DNA from: Eubacterium sp. AF36-5BH | GTDB taxonomy: Bacteria > Bacillota > Clostridia > Lachnospirales > Lachnospiraceae | DNA: 64,000 nucleotides | Direction: 5' to 3' | NCBI RefSeq assembly: GCF_003460505.1 | Contig: NZ_QTVG01000007.1 | Span: 150,716-214,715 of the forward strand | Shown: positions 8,411-17,242 of the stretch, in pieces | How positions within the stretch are numbered: position 1 is the first letter of the stretch | Layout: each line of letters opens with the position of its first letter | The notes under the pieces: generated by a model | The model's input: only the letters and a program-made list of their open reading frames with translations | Told to the model about the DNA's origin: nothing | Database searches by the model: none | Made by a program: the position numbers and the translations under genes

Positions 8411-9061
8411 TTACAAAGCTCTTAATTCTTTAATTAACTCTTTATATGATTTATCCTTTCCAAACAATGAAGATGTGCCAAGAATAAATCCTTTTACTCC
8501 AATCTTTGATAAAGTCTCAACTCTCTCAGGAGAACATGCCCCATCAAGCATAACTTCGTATCCATACTTTTCTTTCATTTCTACTAGCTGCTCTATCTTC
8601 TCATCTACCGCATGAATATACTTCTGACCGGCGAATCCCGGATTAACACTCATTACCATTACATAATCTACAAATGGTAATAAAGGTTTGATTGTTTCTA
8701 CAGCAGTTCCCGGATTAATCGCAATACCTGGCTTAGCACCTGCATCTTTAATTGTCTGAAGTGTTCTTGTTGGATGAACATCTGCTTCAGGGTGAATATA
8801 AATAATATCAATTCCAAGCTTTGCGAATTTTTCTACATAGTTACCCGGATTCTCAATCATAAGATGAGCGTCAACAGGAATTGTTGATTTCTTACGGATA
8901 AATTCCACGTCCTGTAACCCCATTCCAAAATTTGGAACAAACTGGCCATCCATAATATCAATGTGGAAAATATCTACTCCTGCATCAATTAAATCCTGAA
9001 CCTCTTTTTCTAAGTTACCATAGTTAGCACACATCATTGATGGGCATAATAATTTTTCCAT
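8411..9061 (-). CDS. alsE: Ribulose-phosphate 3-epimerase family, probable D-allulose-6-phosphate 3-epimerase
   Basis: 216 residues, TIM barrel of the Rpe family. Catalytic elements: HIDIMDGQFVPN near residue 33 (metal His and catalytic Asp), DAHLMIENP with its His, MSVNPGFAGQKY near residue 140 and the second catalytic Asp in VMLDGA. The opening PSMMCAN resembles AlsE (PSLMCM) more than housekeeping Rpe. It is the first gene of a two-gene operon with the ROK kinase, downstream of a LacI regulator and a palindromic operator. AlsE converts allulose-6-P to fructose-6-P. Rpe activity on ribulose-5-P cannot be excluded. Confidence 0.78.
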   Translation of the reverse strand: MEKLLCPSMMCANYGNLEKEVQDLIDAGVDIFHIDIMDGQFVPNFGMGLQDVEFIRKKSTIPVDAHLMIENPGNYVEKFAKLGIDIIYIHPEADVHPTRTLQTIKDAGAKPGIAINPGTAVETIKPLLPFVDYVMVMSVNPGFAGQKYIHAVDEKIEQLVEMKEKYGYEVMLDGACSPERVETLSKIGVKGFILGTSSLFGKDKSYKELIKELRAL

Positions 9062-9103
9062 TGTAATACCTTCCTTTCATTTTTGTAATTTAATCTCCGT
9101 TTT

Positions 9104-9125
9104 TTGATGTAAACGTTTACATCAA
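9104..9125. promoter_or_regulatory. Perfect palindromic operator (LacI type or cre)
   Basis: The 20-bp core TGATGTAAACGTTTACATCA is fully palindromic and extends one more base pair each side. It has the central CG of LacI/GalR operators and also fits the CcpA cre consensus TGWAARCGYTWNCA. It lies about 45 bp downstream of the alsE -10 box, a roadblock position. The LacI gene immediately upstream is the likely regulator; CcpA may share the site. Confidence 0.8.
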
Positions 9126-9171
9126 TGTGCAATTAAAAGAAACTACTTTTGCAGTTCCTTTATTTTCTTTC

Positions 9172-9200
9172 AGTTTATACTGTAATATATTTTCTGTCAA
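9172..9200 (-). promoter_or_regulatory. Promoter of the alsE-alsK operon
   Basis: On the minus strand TTGACA (9195-9200) and TAAACT (9172-9177) are 17 bp apart. The palindromic operator lies downstream inside the leader. It sits in the gap between lacI and alsE, so alsE can be expressed apart from its regulator. Confidence 0.65.
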
Positions 9201-9273
9201 CGATAAATTTTATAAGTTTTTTCACCATTGTTTTTGTGATTTAGTGATTACATTTTGTTTTTAATGTTTAGCT

Positions 9274-10272
9274 TTACTTTGCCTCTGTTGTTTCTCTTTT
9301 AATAATCTCCACCGGTAATACTGTTTTTTTATCTAATATTTCTTTTTCATCAATTAATTTTTCTAAATTGTTTACTGCCATTTCTACCATTTCATCAACA
9401 GGCTGGCGCACTGTTGAAATTGTTTTGGTTGATATAAGAGCGACTTCACTATCATCATATCCGAATACTTTAACTTCCTGTGGCACTTTTATATTTAATT
9501 CTTTTAATGCTTTCATTGCTCCTATAGCTATTATGTCAGTTGTTGCAAACACTCCATCTATGGTAGGATTTTCTTTAAAATATTTCTTAGTTTGTTCATA
9601 ACCATCTTCCATGGATATAGAACCGGCATAAACCAAATGTGACTCAAGTCCTGCTTCTTCAATTGCCTTTAGATAACCTAAATAACGTTTCTTGTGAGTA
9701 GATACGTTATGCTCAGGACTTAAGCAAAGTATATTTTTACAACCTTTTTCAAGCATTTCTTTAGTAGCCTGATATCCACCTGACACATTATCGCTTTCAA
9801 CAACCACAACATCATCATTTTTTATATACATTGGTTCTCTATCAATGTAAACAGTAGGCATGGGAACAGCCTTTTCCCTTTTTCTTGTAGAAGACACAAT
9901 GTGAATTATCCCGCCTACCTGCTGTGCCTGTAGCATGTCCAAACACTGGTTTTCTAATTTGTAATCCTCGTTAGTATTGCAAATAATAGTTGCGTAACCT
10001 TTCTCAAAAAAAAGCATCTGCACTTTCTGCGCAATTCTGCTAAAAAATTCATTAGCAATATCAGGAACAACAATCCCTATTACTGTAGATTTTCTGGTTC
10101 TAAAGCCCTTTGCCAAAAGGTTAGGAACATAATTGTTTTCTTCCATAACCTTCAATATTTTCTTTTCAGTATCTTTTGCCACTTTTCCGTTTTTGTTAAT
10201 TACTCTTGATACAGTTGCAATAGATACCCCTGCCATTCTGGCAATATCTTTGATTGATAAATTGTTGCTCAT
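9274..10272 (-). CDS. LacI/GalR-family transcriptional regulator
   Basis: 332 residues. Residues 5-30 form the LacI helix-turn-helix (SIKDIARMAGVSIATVSRVI) with the hinge to about residue 58. The rest is the periplasmic-binding-like sugar sensor (VIGIVVPDIANEFFSRIA, GVFATTDIIAIGAMKAL, KVFGYDDSEVALIS, TVRQPVDEM). The start follows AAGGAAG. It lies upstream of alsE-alsK with a perfect palindrome between, so it most likely represses that pair and may regulate itself. The inducer is probably the sugar or its phosphate. Confidence 0.88.
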   Translation of the reverse strand: MSNNLSIKDIARMAGVSIATVSRVINKNGKVAKDTEKKILKVMEENNYVPNLLAKGFRTRKSTVIGIVVPDIANEFFSRIAQKVQMLFFEKGYATIICNTNEDYKLENQCLDMLQAQQVGGIIHIVSSTRKREKAVPMPTVYIDREPMYIKNDDVVVVESDNVSGGYQATKEMLEKGCKNILCLSPEHNVSTHKKRYLGYLKAIEEAGLESHLVYAGSISMEDGYEQTKKYFKENPTIDGVFATTDIIAIGAMKALKELNIKVPQEVKVFGYDDSEVALISTKTISTVRQPVDEMVEMAVNNLEKLIDEKEILDKKTVLPVEIIKRETTEAK

Positions 10273-10321
10273 GATTACTTCCTTTTGAATTTTTGATTAT
10301 AGCTTATTTTCAAGATTTGAA

Positions 10322-10400
10322 TGTCAAAATGCCCAAATCTTGTTCCGCGCTTCGCACTTTCAAAATTATGCAAATGCAAGCGGGGCAAAACCTTTTGACA
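10322..10400. repeat. Imperfect palindrome in the lacI leader (TGTCAAAA ... TTTTGACA)
   Basis: Outer arms TGTCAAAA and TTTTGACA enclose further complementary blocks (TGCCC/GGGC and CCGC/GCGG). The element is less AT-rich than its surroundings. CAAGATTTG/CAAATCTTG also overlaps its left end. It lies between the lacI promoter and gene, so it would be transcribed. It could be a leader RNA structure or a small non-autonomous palindromic element. Only one copy is in the window. Confidence 0.5.
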
Positions 10401-10408
10401 CTGTAATC

Positions 10409-10437
10409 ATTATAAAATAACTAAATTTACTTATCAA
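10409..10437 (-). promoter_or_regulatory. Sigma-A promoter of lacI
   Basis: On the minus strand TTGATA (10432-10437) and TATAAT (10409-10414) are separated by 17 bp. The predicted leader is about 130 nt and contains the palindromic element. Upstream, around 10448-10486, GATACGT and ACGTATC form an inverted repeat that could be an operator. Confidence 0.75.
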
Positions 10438-10532
10438 CTATAGAACCGTAAACGTATCTTGCGACATTATTTGTTCTGGATACGTGCCTATTCAATAACT
10501 ATTTTCTTTTGCAACGAGATTTCTTTCTATAA

Positions 10533-10576
10533 CAAAGCCCTCAGAAATTAATTTTACATAATTTCCAAGGGCTTTG
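10533..10576 (-). terminator. Hairpin terminator after the leucine-rich repeat protein gene
   Basis: CAAAGCCCT pairs with AGGGCTTTG, with GAAATTA/TAATTTC stacked inside. The T-tract on the minus strand is weak, so efficiency is uncertain. It ends the secreted leucine-rich repeat gene that finishes at 10592. Confidence 0.6.
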
Positions 10577-10591
10577 CATTATTTTATTATT

Positions 10592-11893
10592 TTATTTTGT
10601 TAAAACAATCTTTTCGCTCCACTTACCATAAGACTTTTTATTTTTCTTTACAATCTTGTATGGTCTTACTGAAATATAAGCAGGCTTTCCTTCAATCTTT
10701 GATGTATAGTTATCTATATCATAGCTGAAGCTAACGTTGTATTTTTTCTTGAACACCTTAGGGGCTTTAACCTTAATGCTTGTTTTTGTTGTAAAATACT
10801 TATATGTCTTGCCACCTTTCTTAATCTGAACCTGATAGCCCTTGGCACCTGTTAATTTTGCAAACTTAGCATTAATTTTATTCTTTTTGAAAGTTGCACT
10901 TGTCATTACTGTTTTTGCACTCTTTAATGACTTTGTAGAAGTCAATATTACTTTCTGGTCAAATGCCTTTGGACTCATTGCTACACTGCTCTTTAATGTA
11001 ACTTTCTTTAAATTTGTTTCCTTAAATGCGCATCTGCCAATCTTCTTTAACTTTGAGTTTGTAGTTAATTCTGATACTGGGTTTTCTGCAAATGCATATG
11101 GTTCAATAGTTTTTACATTCTTGCCTAATTTTACTTCTTCAATTACCTGATTATAAAAAGCTGCTGATTTAATTGTTACTGCAGTATCAGGAATTGTTAC
11201 TGTGCAGCTATCTAAAATGTGGTAGTAAACTGTTTTACCGTCAGATGATACTAAACAATCATTTGCCATTCTGCATCTGTTATTATCCTTAGCAATTGTA
11301 ACTGATAAATAATCTCTGTCATGTACTTTTGCTAATGCAAGACCTAATGTTTCGGCACTTCCTTTTAACTGAACTTCCTGTACTTCACTACCTAATGCCC
11401 CATACTGGAAATTATTCATATCTCCTTCTACTACAACTTTTCCTACACCATAAAAAGCATCTGTCTCAACTGTTCTAACTGTTTTTGGAATTGTAATTGA
11501 TTTTAAATCGTTAAATGCGTTACCCTTAATTGTTGTTACTGTATCTGATATTTCAACGCTGCCAACGCCATTGAATTTTGCAAAAGCGTCTTCACCAATT
11601 ACTGTAATTCCATTTCCTATTACAATTTTGTCAACAGTGCCTAAATACGAATACTTAGTGCCATTCCACATAGCACCTGTTCCACTAATCGTTAATGTTC
11701 GAGTTGCTTTATCGTAGCTATAAATGGCATTGTCACCACAACGCCCTTCAATTTTCTGACTAGGTGCTGTAGTTGTAACTTCCACTGCCTTTACTACTCC
11801 TGTTGTTAATTCTAATGGCATTACTGTTGGAACTGCTAATGTTAATGCCAAAGTTGTTGCTGTTAATACTGATAAAAATTTTGATTTTCTCAT
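10592..11893 (-). CDS. Secreted leucine-rich repeat (BspA/LRR_5-type) protein
   Basis: About 433 residues from MRKSKFLSVLTATTLAL at 11893, which follows AGGAGGAG; the longer frame adds 27 residues with no ribosome site. A signal peptide covers residues 1 to about 30. Residues about 50-320 contain BspA-like repeats with pattern IPKTVRTVETDAFYG, VEISDTVTTIKGNAF and VKLGKNVKTIEPYAF. The C-terminal 110 residues resemble the fibronectin-like tail common in Clostridia surface proteins (AKGYQVQIKKGGKTYK). No sortase motif is visible, so it may be released or held by the polymer layer. Ligand unknown. Confidence 0.8.
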   Translation of the reverse strand: MRKSKFLSVLTATTLALTLAVPTVMPLELTTGVVKAVEVTTTAPSQKIEGRCGDNAIYSYDKATRTLTISGTGAMWNGTKYSYLGTVDKIVIGNGITVIGEDAFAKFNGVGSVEISDTVTTIKGNAFNDLKSITIPKTVRTVETDAFYGVGKVVVEGDMNNFQYGALGSEVQEVQLKGSAETLGLALAKVHDRDYLSVTIAKDNNRCRMANDCLVSSDGKTVYYHILDSCTVTIPDTAVTIKSAAFYNQVIEEVKLGKNVKTIEPYAFAENPVSELTTNSKLKKIGRCAFKETNLKKVTLKSSVAMSPKAFDQKVILTSTKSLKSAKTVMTSATFKKNKINAKFAKLTGAKGYQVQIKKGGKTYKYFTTKTSIKVKAPKVFKKKYNVSFSYDIDNYTSKIEGKPAYISVRPYKIVKKNKKSYGKWSEKIVLTK

Positions 11894-12010
11894 CTTAATC
11901 TCCTCCTGTTTTCTCTTTGATTTATTTTGTTTGATATATATAGAACGAAGGCTTTTCAAAAAATATTGCATCAACTTTAAATATTTTTCATAGGGATTTT
12001 TTTTATAAAA

Positions 12011-12058
12011 AAAGAACCCGATTACAAAGGCGTCTCTTCCTTCATAATCAAGTCCTTT
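12011..12058 (-). terminator. Rho-independent terminator after pgi
   Basis: On the minus strand AAAGGACTTGATTA pairs fully with TAATCGGGTTCTTT when G-U pairs are allowed, followed by a run of T. It lies about 110 bp after the pgi stop codon. Confidence 0.75.
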
Positions 12059-12165
12059 TTATTATTTAGAAATATATGTGTCGAAGTCTATATTGAGTGG
12101 TATTCTCCGGGTGACTTCTTCCCATATTTATTTTTGTTAAAATCTTTGAACCATTAAATTTATGA

Positions 12166-13512
12166 TTACAATCTTGATTTTAATTCTGCTGTTAAATCTT
12201 CATAACCAGGTTTTCCAAGAAGTGCAAACATGTTCTTCTTGTAGCTTTCAACACCTGGCTGGTTAAATGGATTTACACCAAGGATATAACCACTTACACC
12301 ACATGCAAATTCGTACATGTATAATAGCTCTCCAAGATAGAATTCGTTCTGTTCCGGAATGTTTACAATAAGGTTTGGAACATTACCGTCTGTATGAGCA
12401 AGAATTGTACCGTTCATGGCACTCTTGTTTACGAAATCCATATCTTTTCCTGCTAAGTAGTTAAGTCCGTCAAGGTCTTCAGGATCTTCATCAATAACTA
12501 ATGATACTTTTGACTTTTCAACATTTAAAACTGTCTCAAACATAATTCTTGAACCGTCCTGAATGAACTGTCCCATTGAGTGAAGATCTGTTGTCAAGTC
12601 AACTGCTGCTGGGAAAATACCTCTCTGGTCTTTTCCTTCGCTTTCGCCAAATAACTGTTTCCACCATTCACCAAAGTAATGTAAACTTGGTTCATAGTTT
12701 GCAGTAATTTCTACTGCCTTACCCTTTCTAAGGAGGATATTTCTGATTGCTGCATATTTCATTGCATCATTATCTTCAAAAGCATTTTCTAATGCAGCCT
12801 TTCTTCCACTTGCTGCACCTTCCATAAGCTTGTCAATATCTGCTCCACTTACTGCGATTGGAAGAAGTCCAACTGCTGTAAGAACTGAGAAACGTCCACC
12901 TACATCATCAGGAACTACGAAGCTTTCATAACCTTCTGCTGTTGCAAGTCCTTTAAGGGCTCCCTTTGCCTTATCTGTTGTAGCGTAAATTCTCTTTGCT
13001 GCTTCTTCTTTTCCATATTTCTTTTCAAGCATTTCCTTAAATACTCTAAAAGCAATTGCAGGTTCTGTTGTTGTACCTGATTTTGAAATAATGTTTACTG
13101 AGAAATCTCTATCTCCAATTACATCGATTAATCCCTGTAAGTATGCCGGGCTAATGCTGTTTCCTGCGTAATAGATTTCAGGTGTCTTTCTAATTTCCTT
13201 TGATACATTGTTGTAGAAACCATGTCTTAAGAAATCAATAGCTGCTCTGGCACCTAAGTATGAACCACCAATACCAATAACAACAAGAACTTCTGAATCT
13301 CCCTGAATCTTCTTTGCTGCCTTCTTAATTCTGTCAAATTCATCCTTATCATAGTCAACCGGTAAATCAATCCATCCTAAAAAGTCATTACCTGCCCCTG
13401 TTTTTTCAACTAAAACTTTCTTTGCATCTTCTGCGATTTTCTTCATGCTTGTTACTTCATCTTCTGAAATAAATGAAGTAGCTTTAGAATAATCAAATGT
13501 TACTTTAGACAT
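12166..13512 (-). CDS. pgi: Glucose-6-phosphate isomerase
   Basis: 448 residues, the short bacterial PGI type. Motifs: [17 protein letters not shown] near residue 80, the sugar-phosphate loop [13 protein letters not shown] near residue 143, [16 protein letters not shown] near residue 200 and the catalytic glutamate region around [14 protein letters not shown] near 280. It interconverts glucose-6-P and fructose-6-P. The gene stands alone between terminators with its own promoter, as expected for housekeeping glycolysis. The start follows CGGAGG. Confidence 0.96.
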   Translation of the reverse strand: MSKVTFDYSKATSFISEDEVTSMKKIAEDAKKVLVEKTGAGNDFLGWIDLPVDYDKDEFDRIKKAAKKIQGDSEVLVVIGIGGSYLGARAAIDFLRHGFYNNVSKEIRKTPEIYYAGNSISPAYLQGLIDVIGDRDFSVNIISKSGTTTEPAIAFRVFKEMLEKKYGKEEAAKRIYATTDKAKGALKGLATAEGYESFVVPDDVGGRFSVLTAVGLLPIAVSGADIDKLMEGAASGRKAALENAFEDNDAMKYAAIRNILLRKGKAVEITANYEPSLHYFGEWWKQLFGESEGKDQRGIFPAAVDLTTDLHSMGQFIQDGSRIMFETVLNVEKSKVSLVIDEDPEDLDGLNYLAGKDMDFVNKSAMNGTILAHTDGNVPNLIVNIPEQNEFYLGELLYMYEFACGVSGYILGVNPFNQPGVESYKKNMFALLGKPGYEDLTAELKSRL

Positions 13513-13554
13513 ATCTTTTTCCTCCGTTTAAACTTAAAACAAAACTCAACTTTT

Positions 13555-13583
13555 ATTATACTTTTTTGAAACGATTTTTTCAA
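13555..13583 (-). promoter_or_regulatory. Promoter of pgi
   Basis: On the minus strand TTGAAA (13578-13583) and TATAAT (13555-13560) are separated by 17 bp, about 40 bp before the start codon. Confidence 0.75.
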
Positions 13584-13636
13584 CCCTGTATTTTATGGTA
13601 TTTTTCACTAAAAAGTCCCCTATCTTTTATGTTTTT

Positions 13637-14350
13637 TTACCTAAGAAACTCTCCAATAACCTGGTCTAAAACTTCCTCTTCTCTTGCCTGCTCTTCTTTT
13701 TCAGATGTTTTCTGAGAGTAGGCAATATCAGGTTTAATATTTTCATTTTCAGGTATTTCATTAGCCACTTTGTTTTCAATCGTTTGACTCTGGTTAAATC
13801 GTCTGCCATTGCCTTCTTCCAAAGCCTCAGCCAAAACATATGTTAATTCCATTTTTCTATCACTGCAGGCAAGTGTCCTATTAACCATTTCCAAACTAAT
13901 TGCCACAAAACTGCCTATAATCAAATATTGAACCCATGTAATTTCATTAGGACGTTCTAAGTACACCTCATAAGATACAATTGAATACACTGCCATAATA
14001 ATTAGCGTACAATAGTTAATTATATTATTTACCCTGTTTATGGAAATATACATTATTCTGCATCTGTTCAAACTCTTTTGCACAAATCCTATAGGATTTT
14101 CCATGTTGTGATTTACCTGTCTTAAACTATCATATTTAGTTTTAATCTGTCTTAAAGTTGCGTTGTTGGTTTTGTTTATATTGCCTGCCTTTCTTATAAG
14201 CTTATTGTAATTATGTAAAACAAGCCATTTTGTGACAACTCCTAACGCAAAAAAACTCCCTACAATAAGTAGAAAGTTTTCCTGATTTACTATCTTTGGT
14301 ATTGTTGTTTCAGCCCAGTTTTCCAACTGACTTATGTAATAGTCAAACAT
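13637..14350 (-). CDS. Membrane protein of unknown function
   Basis: 237 residues, family not recognised. Hydrophobic segments lie near residues 26-46, 107-127 and 138-157. A basic stretch between the first two (NATLRQIKTKYDSLRQ) may be a coiled coil. The C-terminal 50 residues are polar and acidic (EKEEQAREEEVLDQVIGEF) and probably cytoplasmic. It sits between pgi and the nucleosidase gene without coupling. A hairpin lies in its leader just before the start codon. Confidence 0.7.
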   Translation of the reverse strand: MFDYYISQLENWAETTIPKIVNQENFLLIVGSFFALGVVTKWLVLHNYNKLIRKAGNINKTNNATLRQIKTKYDSLRQVNHNMENPIGFVQKSLNRCRIMYISINRVNNIINYCTLIIMAVYSIVSYEVYLERPNEITWVQYLIIGSFVAISLEMVNRTLACSDRKMELTYVLAEALEEGNGRRFNQSQTIENKVANEIPENENIKPDIAYSQKTSEKEEQAREEEVLDQVIGEFLR

Positions 14351-14362
14351 TTATTTTCCCCC

Positions 14363-14390
14363 TTACTGAAAATTAATTTCTTTTCAGTAA
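14363..14390 (-). promoter_or_regulatory. Perfect 10-bp hairpin close to the start codon of the membrane protein gene
   Basis: TTACTGAAAA and TTTTCAGTAA pair around an 8-nt loop, immediately before the GGGGG ribosome site on the minus strand. There is no T-run, so it is a poor terminator for the upstream nucleosidase gene. It could control translation of the membrane protein. Confidence 0.45.
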
Positions 14391-14441
14391 ATGGTAGCAC
14401 AAACTTAACCTTGTTGCACTAAAAATCGTTCGACATATTTT

Positions 14442-15134
14442 CTAATAATTTTTAATAATTTTGTACATTAATTCAATTGAATTTTCTGCGGCTTTTTTCT
14501 CAAATGTTGGATAATCCATTTCTGCACCGCCATCTGCTTTGTCTGAAATAGCTCTTATTACCAAAAATGGAATGTTGTTTAAGTATGCTGCATGGGCAAT
14601 TGATGCCCCTTCCATTTCCGCACAGTCGCCGCCAAACTGGTCACGGAGATATTTTTTCTTTTCTGCAGTTCCGATAAACTGGTCACCTGAAACTACCTTC
14701 CCTTCAAATATTTTCACATCCAATTCAGCTTCTTTTGCAGATTTCTTGGCAACCTCCATAAGTCTCTTGTCAGCTTTAAACACTGAAGTTTCCATGTCAG
14801 GAATTACGCTTTTTTCATATCCAAGTGGTGTAACGTCCATATCATGTTCTAAGGCTTCAGTTGAAATTACAATATCACAAATATTAATATCATTATTAAG
14901 GGAACCTGCCACACCTGTGTTAATTACCCCATCAACCTGAAAATCATCTACTAATATCTGTGTGCAGATTGCTGCATTTACTTTTCCAATACCGCTTTTT
15001 ACAACTACAACGTCTTTTCCAAAAATATTACCCATGCAGAATTCCATTCCTGCCTTCTTTGTTACTTCCAAATTATTAATGGCTGACTTTAAAGTTGCCA
15101 CCTCCACTTCCATTGCTCCAATTATACCAAGCAT
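14442..15134 (-). CDS. mtnN: 5'-methylthioadenosine/S-adenosylhomocysteine nucleosidase
   Basis: 230 residues, full length. Motifs: start MLGIIGAMEVEVATLK with the catalytic-type Glu, VVVKSGIGKVNAAICTQ near residue 50, INTGVAGSLNNDINICD near residue 75, the substrate glutamates in CAEMEGASIAHAA near residue 172 and the catalytic Asp in RAISDKADG near 195. It cleaves adenine from MTA and SAH in the activated-methyl cycle and releases the AI-2 precursor ribosyl-homocysteine. It stands alone among minus-strand genes. Confidence 0.94.
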   Translation of the reverse strand: MLGIIGAMEVEVATLKSAINNLEVTKKAGMEFCMGNIFGKDVVVVKSGIGKVNAAICTQILVDDFQVDGVINTGVAGSLNNDINICDIVISTEALEHDMDVTPLGYEKSVIPDMETSVFKADKRLMEVAKKSAKEAELDVKIFEGKVVSGDQFIGTAEKKKYLRDQFGGDCAEMEGASIAHAAYLNNIPFLVIRAISDKADGGAEMDYPTFEKKAAENSIELMYKIIKNY

Positions 15135-15172
15135 GTTTATCCTCCTAAAATTCTTTCATTTAAAGCTAACAA

Positions 15173-15204
15173 AACCGTTGTCATATTGTTTTCTGACAAC
15201 GGTT
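15173..15204 (-). terminator. Hairpin terminator between the TSCPD gene and mtnN
   Basis: AACCGTTGTCA pairs perfectly with TGACAACGGTT around a 10-nt loop. On the minus strand it follows the TSCPD stop and is trailed by TTTTGTT. Confidence 0.7.
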
Positions 15205-15217
15205 CTATTAAATTAAT

Positions 15218-15466
15218 TTATTTCTGCTGTTCTAAATACTGTTCTAATGCCTGTGCAAGCTGGTCCGGACATGAAGTTCCTCTACCGTTACAGTCAATAC
15301 CTTTAAGTCTTTTAATAACTTCGTGAATATCCATTCCTTCAACTAACTTTGCCACGCCCTGTGTGTTTCCGTGACACCCCATAACAAACTGCACGTCTTT
15401 TACCTTGTCACCGTCAACGTCAAACTTAATAAGTCTTGAACATGTTCCTCTTGTTGTATATTCCAT
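15218..15466 (-). CDS. TSCPD domain protein (small redox/metal-type protein of Clostridia)
   Basis: 82 residues. The C-terminal GRGTSCPDQLAQAL contains the TSCPD motif, and two more cysteines lie in TRGTCSRLI and VMGCHGNTQG. This small family is shared by anaerobic Firmicutes and also forms the C-terminal part of some ribonucleotide reductases. Its function is not established; the conserved cysteines suggest metal binding or thiol chemistry. The start follows AAGGAGGA. Confidence 0.85.
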   Translation of the reverse strand: MEYTTRGTCSRLIKFDVDGDKVKDVQFVMGCHGNTQGVAKLVEGMDIHEVIKRLKGIDCNGRGTSCPDQLAQALEQYLEQQK

Positions 15467-15508
15467 TACCTTGTCCTCCTTTTTCTAAGAATTACATACG
15501 ACAATGTT

Positions 15509-16252
15509 TTAGTCATTTAACTTGCTCTGGTAAATTGCTGACACTTCATCAATATCACCTTTGGCAATTAACCGACCATGATCTAATAATATAGCTTTAT
15601 TGCATAAACGTTCAACCTGCTGCAAACTATGTGATACAAAAAGTACCGTTACTCCATGGTCAAACATCCCCTGCATTTTCTTTTCACATTTCTTTCTAAA
15701 CTTAGCATCACCTACAGATAATACTTCATCTAAGATTAAAATTTCCGGTTCAACTACTGTGGCAATTGAGAAACCTAATCTTGCTTTCATACCTGAAGAA
15801 TAATTCTTAATAGGTACATCAATAAATTCACCAAGTTCAGAGAACTCTAAAATTTCATCATATTTTTCTTCCAAGAAACTTCTTGAAAATCCTAACACTG
15901 AACCATAAAGGAAAATGTTTTCTCTTCCTGTGTAGTTAGGATCAAAGCCTGCTCCAAGTTCAATCATTGGAGCTATATGACCGTTTCTTGTAACCTTACC
16001 TGTTGTAGGTTTGTAAACTCCTGCAATAACTTTAAGAAGTGTAGACTTGCCTGCTCCGTTAAGACCAAGAATTCCAAGTCTGTCACCTTTTTGAAGTTCA
16101 AAATTAATATTTTTAAGAGCCCAGAATTCGTTAAAACGAATTGTCTCGCCTTTTATTTTCTTTATAAGTAATTCTTTTAAATTATCTACTTTTTCTTTAC
16201 TTAAGTTAAAACGAATACTTATATCTTCAACTTTAAGTGCCGGTTTTTCCAT
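15509..16252 (-). CDS. Polysaccharide/teichoic acid exporter ATPase (TagH/Wzt type, short form)
   Basis: 247 residues with one ATPase domain. Walker A GLNGAGKSTLLKV near residue 65, signature NYSSGMKARLGF near residue 145, Walker B PEILILDEVLSVGD near 170 and H-loop FVSHSLQQ. The pattern APMIELGAGFDPNYTGREN is typical of TagH/Wzt ATPases. It lacks the C-terminal substrate-binding extension of many Wzt proteins. It follows the permease gene by 8 bp. Together they would export a lipid-linked surface polymer, consistent with the CDP-glycerol genes next door. Confidence 0.9.
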   Translation of the reverse strand: MEKPALKVEDISIRFNLSKEKVDNLKELLIKKIKGETIRFNEFWALKNINFELQKGDRLGILGLNGAGKSTLLKVIAGVYKPTTGKVTRNGHIAPMIELGAGFDPNYTGRENIFLYGSVLGFSRSFLEEKYDEILEFSELGEFIDVPIKNYSSGMKARLGFSIATVVEPEILILDEVLSVGDAKFRKKCEKKMQGMFDHGVTVLFVSHSLQQVERLCNKAILLDHGRLIAKGDIDEVSAIYQSKLND

Positions 16253-16260
16253 AGTTCCTC

Positions 16261-17061
16261 CTAAATATGCAAGATGAACTTATCTTGATTCTTCTTGAAC
16301 ATTACAATTCCAATTACTAATGCTACCAAACTAAATCCAAGTGAGTAAAGCATCATTGTTAAGTTTGATAGACCATAACTCATGCTTGTGAAAAGTGAAC
16401 CGCCTTCCATAACTACACATCTTACATTACTGATAATGCAGTATAATGGATTAAACTGAAGTACAGTTTTTACCTTTTCAACTTTGTCTACATAATAGAA
16501 TATTGCTGAGCAATACATAATAAGCATTACTATAACTTCCCATAAGTATTCCAAATCTCTAAAGAATACACATACAGTTGATAATATAAGTCCAACTGCC
16601 ACACAGAAAATAAATAATATTCCCAGTGGTATAAACACTTCAATAATATGCCATGACATTGGAACTCTATAGAATATAGCCAATATTGCAAGTATTATTA
16701 ATGATAATAAGAATAAAATAAAGTTATATATAATTGTTGATAATGGGTATAAATATTTTGGTACATATACCTTCTTTATCATAGCCTGATTTGCTCTAAT
16801 GGATCTCATTGCCACCTTACTTGTACTTGAGAAGCAACTGTAAATCAATCTACCGCATAAAATATATACCGGGTAGTAAGGATGACTGTTTCCTAACAGT
16901 TCACCAAATACAAATGCTAATACCATTGTTGTAAGTAATGGTTCCAACAGTGTCCACACTAAACCTAAATATGATCTTCTATATTTGAGCTTAATACCTT
17001 TATATACTAATTCTTTTAAAAGGTATCTATATCTCATAAATCCTTGAATATACTTCTTCAT
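16261..17061 (-). CDS. Polysaccharide/teichoic acid exporter permease (TagG/Wzm type, ABC-2)
   Basis: About 266 residues starting at MKKYIQGFMRYRYLL; GGAGG lies 5-6 nt upstream, so the longer start at 17094 is rejected. ABC-2 permease pattern: the N-terminal amphipathic segment KLKYRRSYLGLVWTLLEPLL and about six membrane helices. A promoter lies upstream at 17097-17124. It is divergent from the large glycerophosphotransferase gene across about 180 bp. It forms the membrane part of the exporter whose ATPase follows. Confidence 0.9.
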   Translation of the reverse strand: MKKYIQGFMRYRYLLKELVYKGIKLKYRRSYLGLVWTLLEPLLTTMVLAFVFGELLGNSHPYYPVYILCGRLIYSCFSSTSKVAMRSIRANQAMIKKVYVPKYLYPLSTIIYNFILFLLSLIILAILAIFYRVPMSWHIIEVFIPLGILFIFCVAVGLILSTVCVFFRDLEYLWEVIVMLIMYCSAIFYYVDKVEKVKTVLQFNPLYCIISNVRCVVMEGGSLFTSMSYGLSNLTMMLYSLGFSLVALVIGIVMFKKNQDKFILHI

Positions 17062-17096
17062 ATTACCTCCATCTTTTCTTAGTAATACTCGCAATA

Positions 17097-17124
17097 ATTA
17101 TATATTATTCTTTTGTAATGTCAA
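17097..17124 (-). promoter_or_regulatory. Promoter of the TagGH-like exporter operon
   Basis: On the minus strand TTGACA (17119-17124) and TATAAT (17097-17102) are separated by 16 bp. Confidence 0.75.
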
Positions 17125-17242
17125 CAAATAGCCACATTTTTTTATTATAACAAAAAAGTTATTAAATGTGAAATTTATAGTATTTCTTTTTTATTTGTAC
17201 TATAATATAAGGAATACTAGATTCAAAAGAACGGAGATTTTT

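Noticed and set aside
8115..8615. 166-codon open frame on the plus strand
   Set aside because: It lies opposite the ROK kinase and epimerase genes, has no ribosome site and no protein-like domain pattern.
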